Origin: Clostridia bacterium
GTDB lineage: Bacteria > Bacillota > Clostridia > TANB77 > CAG-508
Direction: 5' to 3'
DNA length: 38,027 nt
Assembly (NCBI GenBank): GCA_030539155.1
Contig: JAUNSP010000005.1
Span: 1-38,027, forward strand
Positions 1 to 9,085 of the stretch are shown here, piece after piece. The position numbers and the translations under genes were made by a program. Each line of letters opens with the position of its first letter. Within the stretch, counting starts at the first letter, position 1. A model generated the notes under the pieces. That model searched no databases. It was not told the origin of the DNA and saw nothing but the letters and a program-made list of their open reading frames with translations.

Positions 1-733
1 ATCCCCCAGTTTTACTTAAAATTTCTTTTTTTATTTTAGTTATTATCTTTTTTTCTAACCTAGATATATAACTTTGCGAAATTCCAAGCATATCCGCAAC
101 TTCTTTTTGTGTTTTCTCATCATCATTATTAAATCCAAACCTTAATTCCATTATATTTTTTTCCCTTTTATTTAACCTAGATATAGAATCCTTTAATAAC
201 ATTTTATCAACTTCATCCTCAATTCCTCTTGATGTTATGTCCGCCTCCGTTCCCAATATATCCGATAGTAATAATTCATTTCCGTCACCATCCTTATTAA
301 GAGGTTCATCAATAGATATTTCCCCTTTTATTTTATTACTCCTTCTTAAATACATAAGTATTTCGTTCTCTATACATCTAGATGCATATGTCGCAATTTT
401 AATTTTTTTATCGGTATTGAATGTATTTATAGCCTTCATCAATCCTATTGTCCCTATTGAAATTAAATCTTCTATACCGATACCAGTATTTTCAAATTTT
501 TTAGCTATATATACAACCAATCTCAAATTTCGTTCTACTAGTATCTGTCTAGTTTCTAACTTTCCTTTAGAAAGTTCATTTAATAACTCTTCTTCCTCCT
601 TCTCTGTTAACGGCGCAGGTAAACTTTGACTCCCTGCAATATAAAATATGGGTAAGTTCTCAAGTGTTTCTTTCTCTATGTATTTGTTATAGATAACAGT
701 TATATTATCCTTTAAAATTTGCAATATATTCAT
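1..733 (-). CDS. sigE: Sporulation sigma factor SigE (pro-sigma-E), 3' end off the window
   Basis: Mother-cell RNA polymerase sigma factor, made as an inactive precursor and processed by SpoIIGA. The reverse frame is open from the ATG at 733 to base 1, about 244 codons. It shows the sigma-70 region 2 signatures [32 protein letters not shown] and [18 protein letters not shown], then the region 4 helix-turn-helix [23 protein letters not shown]. Bacillus SigE is 239 aa and ends a few residues after this helix, so only the stop codon should be missing. The first 25-30 residues correspond to the removable pro-peptide. AAAGGAG lies 8 nt before the ATG, and the start overlaps the end of spoIIGA by 29 nt, which suggests translational coupling of protease and substrate. 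Confidence 0.96.
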   Translation of the reverse strand, partial: MNILQILKDNITVIYNKYIEKETLENLPIFYIAGSQSLPAPLTEKEEEELLNELSKGKLETRQILVERNLRLVVYIAKKFENTGIGIEDLISIGTIGLMKAINTFNTDKKIKIATYASRCIENEILMYLRRSNKIKGEISIDEPLNKDGDGNELLLSDILGTEADITSRGIEDEVDKMLLKDSISRLNKREKNIMELRFGFNNDDEKTQKEVADMLGISQSYISRLEKKIITKIKKEILSKTGG

Positions 734-1613
734 TTCTTTCGCTCCTTTCAATTACGTCCATCCCTATTAGTGCATTGTACTTATTATTTTTTGTAAAGGA
801 TTTATTATAAATTGCAACTACTACATCTTTTATTTCTTCATTTGAATATTCACCTTTTAATACTATTTTATCTACTCTAAATCCCAAAAGTATACCATTT
901 TGTTTTCCTATCGATGTGTACGGTATTGCCTTAAATCTTGATAAAAGATTTTTATTTTTGATTTCCATATCACCTCCTATTATTTTCTCAACATTTTTTA
1001 ATATCTCGGAGTCTATCAAATTGTATAACACTTCTTTTTCTACTAATATTACTGGATTACCTGTTATGGGCTCTCTTAGCATATTTCCAGTGTCTAACAT
1101 TGCCTTTACTTCTATTTGCTTTTGTTCTATGATTATACCTAAAATATATATCATATCTTTCCTTGTTATTTTACTCTTTACAAATTTGAATACTAATGTC
1201 ATTACGAAAAGACCTAGTATTGCACCCAATATTCCTATTTTTATTGGATAGTTTCCTATAAAACTTTCATTTATATTAATTATATTTTGTGGTTTTATAA
1301 AATAAACAAGTGAAAAAGCCGCCCCTCCAAAGACAAATGATACTAAATAAAATATTAATAATTCCCTATATATTGTTTTTGCCTGCGTTCCAATATACAC
1401 CATTACTACTGATAATATTATTTTCATTATCACTCCAGAATATATCTCTAATATATTTAAATATACTATTATAGAGTATATGGCTCCTATAGTACTTGCT
1501 ATTACTATTTTTATTATTTTTACTTTCTTTTTTAATATGTAATTTGTAGCATATAAAATTATATAGTTCATGATAAGATTTTCAAAAAACACAATATCCA
1601 GGTAAATTATCAT
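705..1613 (-). CDS. spoIIGA: SpoIIGA, membrane aspartic protease that processes pro-SigE
   Basis: 302 aa. The N-terminal half (about residues 1-145) is a run of hydrophobic segments, consistent with a five-pass membrane domain. The C-terminal half has the catalytic motif LDTGN (Asp about residue 174) followed by LREP, and the conserved LIGMDVI near the end, as in the SpoIIGA family of aspartic proteases. The known role is cleavage of the SigE pro-sequence at the sporulation septum after a signal from the forespore. It lies between ftsZ and sigE, the usual Firmicutes order, and its 3' end overlaps sigE. The ATG at 1613 is preceded by AAAGGAAA. The 168-nt spacer after ftsZ probably carries the sporulation promoter, but I could not place a convincing Spo0A box. 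Confidence 0.95.
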   Translation of the reverse strand: MIIYLDIVFFENLIMNYIILYATNYILKKKVKIIKIVIASTIGAIYSIIVYLNILEIYSGVIMKIILSVVMVYIGTQAKTIYRELLIFYLVSFVFGGAAFSLVYFIKPQNIININESFIGNYPIKIGILGAILGLFVMTLVFKFVKSKITRKDMIYILGIIIEQKQIEVKAMLDTGNMLREPITGNPVILVEKEVLYNLIDSEILKNVEKIIGGDMEIKNKNLLSRFKAIPYTSIGKQNGILLGFRVDKIVLKGEYSNEEIKDVVVAIYNKSFTKNNKYNALIGMDVIERSERNEYIANFKG

Positions 1614-1781
1614 TTTCTTTTTCCTTTCTTTTATATTTTATTTGTTTTATTGTATATTATTCTATTTAAAAAGACTGTCACTTTATAGTCAAAAAAAAAA
1701 GAAATAATCTACAAATATAGATATATTTCCTTTTTTTTTAATGTTTTTCACATTATTTTTTTAATATTTTACTTTTTTCTA

Positions 1782-2900
1782 TTATTTATTCGCTTTATTT
1801 TTGTTTCTAATAAAAGATGGAATCTCTAAATCTCCTAATGCTGTATTATTCTCTATTGATGCTGGGATTGAATTCATTTTCTTTTCCCATACTCTATCCA
1901 CAATGTTTGAAGCTATTCCACTTGTTCCTAATTGCTCTTTTTCAAAGCCTGTTGCAATAACAGTTATTACTATATCTTCATCTAAGCTTTCATCTATAAC
2001 TGCTCCAAATATTATGTTTGCATCTGGGTCTACACTTCTTTGAACCAACTCAGCTGCTGTATTTACTTCATGTAATCCTAAGTTTGCTCCACCTGTTATA
2101 TTTATTATTACTCCTCTAGCTCCCTCTATTGATGTTTCAAGTAATGGACTTTGTGTTGCTTGTTTTGCAGCTTCTTCTGCTCTGTTTTCGCCTGATGCTC
2201 TACCAATTCCCATATGTGCCATTCCTGTATTTAACATTACTGTTTTAACATCAGCAAAGTCTAAGTTTACTAAACCTGATACTGAAATTAAATCTGATAT
2301 ACCTTGAACACCTTGTCTTAACACGTCATCTGCCATTTTGAACGCTTCTAACATTGATGTTTTTCTATCAATTATTTGAAGTAATTTGTCGTTTGGAATT
2401 ACTACTAAAGTATCTACCTTTCCTTTTAGGCTCTCTATTCCTCTTTCAGCTTGAGAAAGTCTTTTTTTACCTTCAAATGTAAACGGTTTTGTAACAACTC
2501 CTATTGTTAATATTCCCATTTCTTTTGCGCATGTTGCAACTATTGGAGCTGCCCCTGTACCTGTTCCTCCACCCATTCCGGCTGTAACAAATACCATATC
2601 GGCTCCTCTTAATGCCTCTGCTATTTCTGCCTTACTTTCTTCAGCAGCTTGAGCTCCTATATCAGGATTAGCTCCTGCTCCTAAACCTCTAGTGATTTTT
2701 TCACCAATTTGAATTTTTGTTCCTGCTTTTGATAATTTAATATCTTGCTTATCTGTGTTTACTGCTATAAACTCTACTCCTCTTATTCCTGCATCAATCA
2801 TTCTGTTTACAGCATTGTTTCCAGCGCCTCCTACACCTATTACTTTTATTGTAGCTACACCATCTAACATTGTGCCTTCTTCCATATTGTCCATAATCAT
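1782..2900 (-). CDS. ftsZ: Cell division protein FtsZ
   Basis: Tubulin-like GTPase that polymerises into the cytokinetic Z ring. 372 aa, normal for the family. The nucleotide-binding [13 protein letters not shown] is at about 22-34, the tubulin signature GGGTGTG at 110-116, and the T7-loop region NLDFADV follows. The C-terminal conserved peptide is [10 protein letters not shown], the docking site for FtsA and other partners. The ATG at 2900 has AAAGGGGG about 8 nt upstream; an ATG two codons later is possible but less well spaced. A 136-nt AT-rich spacer containing a short palindrome (TGCTTAAGCA, 2989-2998) separates it from ftsA. It is followed by spoIIGA, linking division to asymmetric septation. 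Confidence 0.98.
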   Translation of the reverse strand: MIMDNMEEGTMLDGVATIKVIGVGGAGNNAVNRMIDAGIRGVEFIAVNTDKQDIKLSKAGTKIQIGEKITRGLGAGANPDIGAQAAEESKAEIAEALRGADMVFVTAGMGGGTGTGAAPIVATCAKEMGILTIGVVTKPFTFEGKKRLSQAERGIESLKGKVDTLVVIPNDKLLQIIDRKTSMLEAFKMADDVLRQGVQGISDLISVSGLVNLDFADVKTVMLNTGMAHMGIGRASGENRAEEAAKQATQSPLLETSIEGARGVIINITGGANLGLHEVNTAAELVQRSVDPDANIIFGAVIDESLDEDIVITVIATGFEKEQLGTSGIASNIVDRVWEKKMNSIPASIENNTALGDLEIPSFIRNKNKANK

Positions 2901-3036
2901 TATGTTTTCCCCCTTTTTTTATTTATCTTTAAATATTGTATTTTATTCATTTGTTATTATATTTTAAAAATATTAAAAACTATTTTACTGCTTAAGCACT
3001 AATATTTAAAATGTGCATCTTTTAAGCGAGGTTGTC

Positions 3037-4266
3037 TTACGAATAAAAAAATTCTCTAACTTTTTCAAGTGTTTTCCTTAAGAAATTATTTTCAGAAAAT
3101 TCTTCTATACTACTTGATACAGTTTTCATATAGGCCTTTCCAGCTATGTATCTAACTAATGAATATGCGGTCCTATATTCTGGTCGTATTGTGCTTACTA
3201 ACCTTCCTGTTGCAATCTTTACTGGTATATTTAAAATAATTTTTCCAGCTACATCACTCTTATTTATGTTAGTAATCCCTTGACCTGTTAATATCACTCC
3301 ATTAATCTTTGATTTCAATCCTTGCATCATTATATCTTTGTTAATTATAGTGAATATTTCTTCTATTCTAGCTTCCATTATTTCTATTAATTCCGAACTC
3401 TTAATAACCTTTCCTTTTGAATCACCCTTAGGTGTGGTTAATAATATTTCGTTATCATTATCTATATATGATCTTAATGCTAATCCATATTGCCTTTTTA
3501 ATTTATCTGCTTCTTCTTCAGATATATCTAAAACTAATGATATATCTTTTGTTATGCTATTTCCACCAAGAGGTATTGTATTAGTGTATAGATAACTATT
3601 TCCATCAAATATTCCTATTTCTGTGTTTTCTGCCCCTACATCTAATAATAAAATATTTTCATTTAATTCATTGTTATCTAATATAAAATTTCTCTCGGCA
3701 AGCGTTATTGGTATTATTCCATCTATTTCTAACCCTGCCTTTTTCAATATCGATGTAATCTGCTTTACGTATTCTCTCTCTGCTAAAATTACTTGTCCAT
3801 TAACTGTAAACTTTGAACTAAGCGATCCAACAGGATCTTGTACTACTTTTCCATTATCCAAAATATATGTATCTGCCACTACATCTATAATATAACTTCC
3901 CTCTGGAACATCTATATCTTTTACTAATTTAATTGAAGAAGTTACATCTTTCACTGAAATACCTGCATATCTATCTTTTACTTCTTTTACTATACTATTT
4001 TGAACTATCGTAATATATTTCCCTGGAATAGTGAGATATGTTGAATTAATTTTCATTCCAATTTCATTTTCCGCATTTTGTATAACTTTTGAAATTGCTA
4101 AGGAAATTTCATTTTCATCTATTATCTTACCTTTTTTTATTCCATTACACTTACATTCGATGTTGCTCATTGTTTCTATTTGATTAAAATTATTAATTTT
4201 TCCTATGTACAAGCTCACTTTAGAACTTCCTATATCCATCCCTACAATTATATCATTTACTGCCAC
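3037..4266 (-). CDS. ftsA: Cell division protein FtsA (GTG start)
   Basis: Actin-like ATPase that anchors FtsZ filaments to the membrane. Visible are phosphate-1 loop VGMDIGSSKVSLYIG near the N-terminus, phosphate-2 LLLDVGAENTEIGIFDG, adenosine motif GVILTGQGI, and a C-terminal amphipathic helix (FLRKTLEKVREFFYS) matching the membrane-targeting sequence. The frame is open further upstream (to 4401), but that extension would cross the promoter. GTG at 4266 has GGAGGAG 9 nt upstream and gives 409 aa beginning VAVNDIIVGMDIG, as in the family. A TTGACA promoter lies at 4325-4354. The gene sits between sbp and ftsZ. Confidence 0.95.
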   Translation of the reverse strand: MAVNDIIVGMDIGSSKVSLYIGKINNFNQIETMSNIECKCNGIKKGKIIDENEISLAISKVIQNAENEIGMKINSTYLTIPGKYITIVQNSIVKEVKDRYAGISVKDVTSSIKLVKDIDVPEGSYIIDVVADTYILDNGKVVQDPVGSLSSKFTVNGQVILAEREYVKQITSILKKAGLEIDGIIPITLAERNFILDNNELNENILLLDVGAENTEIGIFDGNSYLYTNTIPLGGNSITKDISLVLDISEEEADKLKRQYGLALRSYIDNDNEILLTTPKGDSKGKVIKSSELIEIMEARIEEIFTIINKDIMMQGLKSKINGVILTGQGITNINKSDVAGKIILNIPVKIATGRLVSTIRPEYRTAYSLVRYIAGKAYMKTVSSSIEEFSENNFLRKTLEKVREFFYS

Positions 4267-4324
4267 TGTACATTCTCCTCCAATAAATTTTAGCTTTATA
4301 TATTTTAAATTTTTACCTGCTCCT

Positions 4325-4354
4325 AGAATATTATATTTTTTGAAAATTGTCAAG
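4325..4354 (-). promoter_or_regulatory. Sigma-A-type promoter for ftsA(-ftsZ)
   Basis: Minus strand: consensus -35 TTGACA (4354-4349), 18-nt spacer, -10 TATTCT (4330-4325); overlapping AT hexamers (TAATAT, TATAAT) could also serve as -10. It lies about 60 nt upstream of the GTG start of ftsA, so ftsA-ftsZ can be expressed separately from the upstream cluster. No factor site is visible. Confidence 0.6.
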
Positions 4355-4448
4355 GGTTTTTGTAATATTTTTGTAATATAATTGTTATACAATTGACACA
4401 TTTCTGTAATAATGCCGTAATACTAGGTATTTCTACATACTTTATTCT

Positions 4449-4784
4449 TTAAAACTTTTTCATATAATATCTTCTTATAGAACCTAAGTTGTTAAACATT
4501 CTTCCAACTAAAATTACTATTACCGCTAAATTTATGTCTATATTTAATTTTTTACCTAGATATGTTAATAAAATTGCAAGTATTGCATTTCCAAAAAATC
4601 CTGACAAAAATATTTTCATATCAAATTTGTTATTTAGATATGAATTGATTGCCCCCAATACTGAATCTAATGCTGCAATTATGGCAATTGCTAAATAACT
4701 TGAATATGTATATGATATGATAGGTGCATTTACCCCTATTATCACCCCTATTAAACATCCTATAATTATTGTTAATACTATCAT
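4449..4784 (-). CDS. sbp: Small basic protein Sbp (DUF1290 membrane protein)
   Basis: 111 aa, strongly hydrophobic, with three to four predicted membrane segments and the family-typical NAPIISYTYSSYLAIAIIAALDSVLGA and a GRMFNNLGSIRR tail. Its biochemical function is unknown. DUF1290 genes sit next to ftsA in many Firmicutes and Actinobacteria, which suggests a link to division or the envelope. The ATG overlaps the stop of the upstream DUF881 gene (ATGA, 4-nt overlap), so it is probably translationally coupled. Confidence 0.9.
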   Translation of the reverse strand: MIVLTIIIGCLIGVIIGVNAPIISYTYSSYLAIAIIAALDSVLGAINSYLNNKFDMKIFLSGFFGNAILAILLTYLGKKLNIDINLAVIVILVGRMFNNLGSIRRYYMKKF

Positions 4785-5482
4785 TGTGCTACACTCTCCC
4801 TTATATATTTTATTTTCATTTGACTATTATACTTTACAACTATAACTCTTTCACTAGTTTCTAATTTCACTGATTTTCCACTGTTACTATATTTATCTAT
4901 AAAACCTGTATCCTTTAAACTCAATGTACTTGTTAAGTACTTTTGGTTTCCTATTGCCCTAACCTCATATGGATCAGCAATTCTTTGCCCCCCTATTATA
5001 ATCGTATCTCCGACGTCCACTATATCAGTTCTGCTAGTTAACCTTTGTCCATTAATAGATATTGCTTCTGCCCCCGCATAATTCAGTTCATTTATTAACT
5101 CTAATAAATCAGAAGCCGTTATGTCATATTCATCGTTATCATTTAATGTTATAACAACACCTTCTCCTATGCAATCCACCTTACCTAACAATATATTTGT
5201 TTGTTCTAATTCTTTACTTAATAACTCCGACGATTCTTGTTCTGTATTTACATTTTTTTCGTATTCTTGTATCTTTGAAAGATTTTCTTCTATCTTTAAA
5301 TTTACTTCTTGATACTTAGTTTTCCAACTTGATAATTGTTCCCTTAATTCTGTCTCTCTAAGATTCTCTATATCACTTAAATTAGTTTTTTCAACTGTTT
5401 TAAATTGAATAAAAATAAGGGCCATAAGGAACATTGTAATTATTCCTAAGGTTACAATTATTGTTAATTTTCCCTTTTTCAA
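4781..5482 (-). CDS. ylxX: DUF881 protein, YlxX type (TTG start)
   Basis: 233 aa. One N-terminal membrane anchor (about 8-26), a heptad-like region (about 40-90) expected to form a coiled coil, and then a DUF881 domain with VDCIGEGVVITLNDND, ELNYAGAEAISINGQRL and PYEVRAIGN. The domain is expected outside the membrane. Function is unknown, but the family is conserved beside divIB and sbp in division clusters. The start is TTG at 5482 with GAGGTG 7 nt upstream. It follows the broken paralogue by 18 nt and overlaps sbp by 4 nt. Confidence 0.88.
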   Translation of the reverse strand: MKKGKLTIIVTLGIITMFLMALIFIQFKTVEKTNLSDIENLRETELREQLSSWKTKYQEVNLKIEENLSKIQEYEKNVNTEQESSELLSKELEQTNILLGKVDCIGEGVVITLNDNDEYDITASDLLELINELNYAGAEAISINGQRLTSRTDIVDVGDTIIIGGQRIADPYEVRAIGNQKYLTSTLSLKDTGFIDKYSNSGKSVKLETSERVIVVKYNSQMKIKYIRESVAQ

Positions 5483-5500
5483 ACTCTTTCACCTCTTAAT

Positions 5501-5989
5501 CTATTTAAAAACTCTAGCATATTTAAAGCTCATGATCCCATTATATTTTGGAATCTCTATACTATTTGATTTATTAATTTCTACTATTACCCCAGTGTCA
5601 TTTAACAACTCAATATATCCCCCAGGTCTAGCTAATCCATATAATAATTCTGGGGACCCTATAGCCTGTATTGTAAATGGGGATCCTATCTTTTCTCCAT
5701 TTATCTTTATAACATTTCCCTCACAGGTTACTGCTGATGTAGAAATTATTCTTTGTTCATTTATTGAAATTGCCTCGGCCCCTGCATTTTTTAATTCATT
5801 TATCAATGATCTTATATCCATAGCATGCACCAAATAGTATTCTATACTATCTAACGTACTCAAACTTTCCGCCGTTACCTCGGAATTATCTTTTAGTGTT
5901 ATTTCAACACCACTGCCCTCAACATCTGTAAGTCCTAATGATAAATTATTACTTTTTATTTCTTGTTCGATACCGTACCGCACTTTCAT
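5501..5989 (-). CDS. ylxW: DUF881 protein, YlxW type: C-terminal fragment of a frameshifted gene
   Basis: 162 aa holding the DUF881 domain: LGLTDVEGSGVEITLKDN, LKNAGAEAISINEQRI, GSPFTIQAIGSPE and GGYIELLNDTGV align with the same landmarks in the intact paralogue next door. It has no membrane anchor of its own. The anchor and coiled coil are in the frame ending at 5949, which overlaps this one by 41 nt. One extra nucleotide near GTGCGGTACGGTATCG (about 5965-5985) would account for the break. The ATG at 5989 has only a weak AAGG upstream, so independent translation would be poor. Possible explanations are a pseudogene, a sequence error, or +1 frameshifting. Confidence 0.8.
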   Translation of the reverse strand: MKVRYGIEQEIKSNNLSLGLTDVEGSGVEITLKDNSEVTAESLSTLDSIEYYLVHAMDIRSLINELKNAGAEAISINEQRIISTSAVTCEGNVIKINGEKIGSPFTIQAIGSPELLYGLARPGGYIELLNDTGVIVEINKSNSIEIPKYNGIMSFKYARVFK

Positions 5990-6233
5990 TATCCTTGGTT
6001 GAAGTTTCCCTTATTTTTTTTAACTTTTTTTCAGTATCTTCAAACTCTCTATATTTATTTTCGTATTTCTCCCTCCATTTTAAAACCTGATTTCTTAAAT
6101 CATTATCAGTATTTGTTTCTGCTACTGTTAAATTTATATTTTTTATTGTTTTTATTTGTACGCATATAGAATAAGATAATATTATACATACTAATGCTAA
6201 AGATACCACCATACTCTTTTTATTTTCTTTCAT
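5949..6233 (-). CDS. ylxW: DUF881 protein, YlxW type: N-terminal fragment of a frameshifted gene
   Basis: 94 aa with a membrane anchor at about 9-27 (MVVSLALVCIILSYSICV) and a charged coiled-coil stretch (KWREKYENKYREFEDTEKKLKK), which is exactly the part missing from the fragment at 5501-5989. After ESAV the frame reads RYRTRNKK and stops, where the paralogue continues into the DUF881 domain. The start is strong: TAAGGAGGCAAA precedes the ATG, and TAA is the divIB stop codon. Alone this would be a membrane-tethered coiled coil with no DUF881 domain. Confidence 0.8.
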   Translation of the reverse strand: MKENKKSMVVSLALVCIILSYSICVQIKTIKNINLTVAETNTDNDLRNQVLKWREKYENKYREFEDTEKKLKKIRETSTKDNESAVRYRTRNKK

Positions 6234-6242
6234 TTTGCCTCC

Positions 6243-7205
6243 TTACACACTTTCTCTAAAATATGGATTTGATTGATTTAGATCCATATTAACGAAAATT
6301 TCTCCCTTATATTCTTTTTCCCTTTGTAATATTCCTTTTATATATAAAATTTTTGTAGTTAAATTTGAAGTATAATCTAAATACGCTTTTTTATTTTCAG
6401 TTTCAAAATCTATTATATAATTATTTCTATCTGAAATATCAATACCTGATACTATATTTAATATATCATTACTGCTACAAACCTCTACTATCTTTAAAAC
6501 TTGTCCTAAACTTTCTAAATCTTCATCACTTATTCTTTCCCCTGTTTTTATATCTTTCTTTTTTGTTTTAAATCCCTCTATAGCTATTTTATCTATTTTT
6601 TCAGTAGAAATTTCAAGTATGAATCCCTGGTTATTTATATAAGCATAATTATCTTCGTATTTCAACATAAATGTTGCTACTCTCTCTTTTATATCTAATT
6701 CGATTATATTTGGCAAAATCCTTTTTATTTGTAAATTTTCTATGTAAGAATTTGCCTTTATATTATGGGTAATTTGTCTTTTATTAATTTTAAATATACT
6801 CTTATTCAATTTTATCTGTGATAATGAAATTATTTGTTCTGCCGATACCTTATTATTTCCTTTTACTCTTATTTCTGATATATTAAATATTGGAGAGTAA
6901 AGTGCTATCGTTAAGGTTGCTAAAATAATCATTATGAGAATCAAAATAGTAATTATTCTACCGCCTTTTTTGCTTACACCCCTTTTTTTCTTCTTTATTC
7001 TTGTTCTCTTAGGTCTTGTCCTCTTTTTTTGCTTGACCTTCTTTTTAGTTTTCTCTGGAATTTTTGTTATACCTATTATTATTTCATTATCAGCATCAAA
7101 TTCTTTATTGTTTTGATTGTCAAAAGTTCTATTTTTCTTGTTCTTTACTTTCTTTTTTTTAGCATATACTAAATTTGTATTTTTTTCTTTTTTTACCTTA
7201 AACAC
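6243..7205 (-). CDS. divIB: Division protein DivIB/FtsQ (GTG start)
   Basis: 320 aa bitopic divisome protein. The cytoplasmic N-terminus (about 1-80) is extremely Lys/Arg-rich. One membrane segment (about 84-105, IITILILIMIILATLTIALYS) is followed by a POTRA domain starting ISEIRVKGNNKVSAEQI and a beta domain with AYINNQGFILEIS. The family scaffolds the FtsL/FtsB-type partners that activate septal wall synthesis. GTG at 7205 has GAGGTG upstream. It follows murA by 73 nt and precedes the DUF881 genes directly. Confidence 0.92.
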   Translation of the reverse strand: MFKVKKEKNTNLVYAKKKKVKNKKNRTFDNQNNKEFDADNEIIIGITKIPEKTKKKVKQKKRTRPKRTRIKKKKRGVSKKGGRIITILILIMIILATLTIALYSPIFNISEIRVKGNNKVSAEQIISLSQIKLNKSIFKINKRQITHNIKANSYIENLQIKRILPNIIELDIKERVATFMLKYEDNYAYINNQGFILEISTEKIDKIAIEGFKTKKKDIKTGERISDEDLESLGQVLKIVEVCSSNDILNIVSGIDISDRNNYIIDFETENKKAYLDYTSNLTTKILYIKGILQREKEYKGEIFVNMDLNQSNPYFRESV

Positions 7206-7278
7206 CTATCACACCTCTTTTTTTCTCCTATATTTCTATAATAGACTAAATACATAGTCTACTATAGAAATAATTTAT

Positions 7279-8535
7279 TTATTTATTATCTTTTATATAT
7301 ACCTTAGCTCCCAATTTATTTAATTTTTTATCCAAACTTTCATATCCTCTTAAAATGTATTCTATATTATCAATTTTAGTTTTACCTTTAGCAGACAAAG
7401 CTGCTATTAGTAGTGCCGCTCCCCCTCTTAAATCTGTTGCTTTAACATTACTTCCTGTTAACTTCCTTACTCCCTTTATAACTGCAATTCTATTATCAAT
7501 AGTAACCTTTGCCCCCATTCGCTTTAATTCACTCATGCACTTATATCTACTTTCAAAGATATTTTCTGTGATTATGGACGTCCCTTTTGCAACTGTAAGT
7601 ACAGCCGAAAATATGGATTGCAGGTCTGTTGGAAAACCCGGATATGGCATTGTCTTTATATCTATTGCCTTTATTTTCCTTATAGATTTCAATTCTACCT
7701 GTCGTTTTTCTACTTCAAGTTCACACCCCATATCTCTCAATTTATCTATAATTGCCTCTATATGTTCTGTTTCTATATTTTTAAGTTTTAAATTTCCCCC
7801 CGTAACTGCCGCTGCACAAAGTAATGTCCCTGCCTCTATTCTATCTGGCATGACATTGTACGACACCTCTTTTAAATTCTTTACACCAGTTATTTTTATT
7901 ATACTTGTTCCAGCTCCCTCTATTTTTGCACCCATTTTATTTAAAAATTTTTGCAAATCGACAATTTCAGGCTCTAATGCAGAATTCTTTATATAGGTAA
8001 CCCCTTCACAAAAAATACTTGCAAGCATTATATTTTCTGTAGCACCAACGCTAGGAAAATCGAGTGATATTTCATTTCCAACTATTTTATCACAAGTGCA
8101 TGTAATAAAACCCGATTTCTCTTCTATTTTTATGCCCAATTTTCTAAAAGCTTTCAAATGCAAATCTATTGGCCTTGAGCCTATATCACATCCTCCTGGA
8201 TATGAAAACTTTACCTTTTTAAACCTTCCAATTAATGCTCCTGCTAGTATAATTGATGACCTCATCTCTCTCATTAATTCCTCTGGTATTTCTGTTATGT
8301 ATATATTTTTAGAATCGATTACTATTTTACCTTTTTTTGATTTTACTTCACAACCTAACAATTTTAATATTTTTAATGTAATTTTTGTATCTTGAATTCT
8401 AGGTATATTATATAATTTTGTTGTATTCGCATTTAATATACTTGCAGCTAAAATTGGCAACGAAGCATTCTTCGAACCAGACACCTCTATTTCCCCACTT
8501 AATATATTTCCTCCCTCAACTATGTAGGATTTCAT
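7279..8535 (-). CDS. murA: UDP-N-acetylglucosamine 1-carboxyvinyltransferase MurA
   Basis: 418 aa. First committed step of peptidoglycan synthesis: transfers enolpyruvate from PEP to UDP-GlcNAc in the cytoplasm. The catalytic loop SYPGGCDIGSRPIDLHLKAF places the reactive Cys at residue 116, equivalent to Cys115 of E. coli, the residue alkylated by fosfomycin. Also seen are GSKNASLPILAA near the N-terminus, PYPGFPTDLQ, and DLRGGAALLIAAL near the C-terminus. GGAAGGTGG precedes the ATG. First gene of the division cluster here; I saw no clean promoter in the 157-nt upstream spacer. Confidence 0.97.
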   Translation of the reverse strand: MKSYIVEGGNILSGEIEVSGSKNASLPILAASILNANTTKLYNIPRIQDTKITLKILKLLGCEVKSKKGKIVIDSKNIYITEIPEELMREMRSSIILAGALIGRFKKVKFSYPGGCDIGSRPIDLHLKAFRKLGIKIEEKSGFITCTCDKIVGNEISLDFPSVGATENIMLASIFCEGVTYIKNSALEPEIVDLQKFLNKMGAKIEGAGTSIIKITGVKNLKEVSYNVMPDRIEAGTLLCAAAVTGGNLKLKNIETEHIEAIIDKLRDMGCELEVEKRQVELKSIRKIKAIDIKTMPYPGFPTDLQSIFSAVLTVAKGTSIITENIFESRYKCMSELKRMGAKVTIDNRIAVIKGVRKLTGSNVKATDLRGGAALLIAALSAKGKTKIDNIEYILRGYESLDKKLNKLGAKVYIKDNK

Positions 8536-8692
8536 AATTCCACCTTCCTTTTTTTGCTTTCTTATTTTGTATATATTATGCTAACTTAACAGAAAAAGTA
8601 CCAGTTTTGCGGTAGAGGAGTAAGATGTCATTTTTTAAATTAATATAAAAAAATGAACACAGCAATCAATAATTTGTCAACTTTTTTATTTC

Positions 8693-8869
8693 TTATCTCT
8701 TTACATATAACTTACACTTACATTCACCTTTTTTTATAAATTCATCACACGGACAAAGTGTTGTATCATCAATATTTACTCTACATGGACAATGACCCTC
8801 TTTTTTATAGATTCCTTCCAATATTGTTTTTACATATTCCTTATCTGGATTTAACTTGTAGTTTTTCAA
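8693..8869 (-). CDS. Ferredoxin-thioredoxin reductase catalytic-chain-like mini-protein (TTG start)
   Basis: 58 aa with three paired-cysteine motifs: CPC at 27-29, CPC at 39-41 and CKC at 50-52. In the FTR catalytic chain (CPC-x16-CPC-x8-CHC) four of these cysteines bind a 4Fe-4S cluster and two form the redox disulfide. Here the first gap is 9 rather than 16 residues, and the active-site His is Lys51. I chose TTG at 8869 because AAAAAGGAG stands 9 nt upstream; the frame is open to 8899, but that TTG lies ahead of the ribosome site. Own promoter at 8910-8937. No FTR partner subunit or thioredoxin is nearby, so the electron donor and target are unknown. Confidence 0.75.
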   Translation of the reverse strand: MKNYKLNPDKEYVKTILEGIYKKEGHCPCRVNIDDTTLCPCDEFIKKGECKCKLYVKR

Positions 8870-8909
8870 ATTACTCAACTCCTTTTTATATAATAACAAT
8901 TTTATATTT

Positions 8910-8937
8910 ATTATACCACTTTTTCGCTAAAATGCAA
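8910..8937 (-). promoter_or_regulatory. Sigma-A-type promoter for the FTR-like gene
   Basis: Minus strand TTGCAT (8937-8932), 16-nt spacer, TATAAT (8915-8910), about 40 nt upstream of the TTG start. Confidence 0.6.
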
Positions 8938-9003
8938 TACAACAAAGCAGACAATTTTAATAATTTGTTAATTTAGTCATATATTTATCCACAATATTAT
9001 ACA

Positions 9004-9045
9004 AAAGAAGAAAATAGCAAAATATAAATTGCTATTTTCTTCTTT
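9004..9045 (-). terminator. Intrinsic terminator after the 121-aa gene
   Basis: Perfect 17-bp inverted repeat: AAAGAAGAAAATAGCAA (9004-9020), 8-nt loop, and its complement (9029-9045). On the minus strand it is followed by TTTTG. It lies 41 nt past the stop of the minus-strand gene at 9086. Confidence 0.75.
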
Positions 9046-9085
9046 ACTAAATTTTATAAATCTCCTTAAAAAGTTACACTATTAT

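Noticed and set aside
1671-1690. Terminator after ftsZ (GACT...AGTC followed by TTTTT on the minus strand)
   Set aside because: The stem is only 4-6 bp with a mismatch, too weak to call; read-through to spoIIGA cannot be excluded.
4267-4401. Longer FtsA with 45 extra N-terminal residues
   Set aside because: The extension would overlap the ftsA promoter, has no ribosome site, and does not resemble FtsA; the GTG at 4266 has GGAGGAG.
4393-4425. Plus-strand TTGACA as a promoter
   Set aside because: There is no -10 at 16-18 nt and no plus-strand gene downstream.
7355-7996. Long plus-strand open frame (213 codons) opposite murA
   Set aside because: It is the antisense shadow of a certain gene, has no ribosome site, and its composition mirrors the murA codons.
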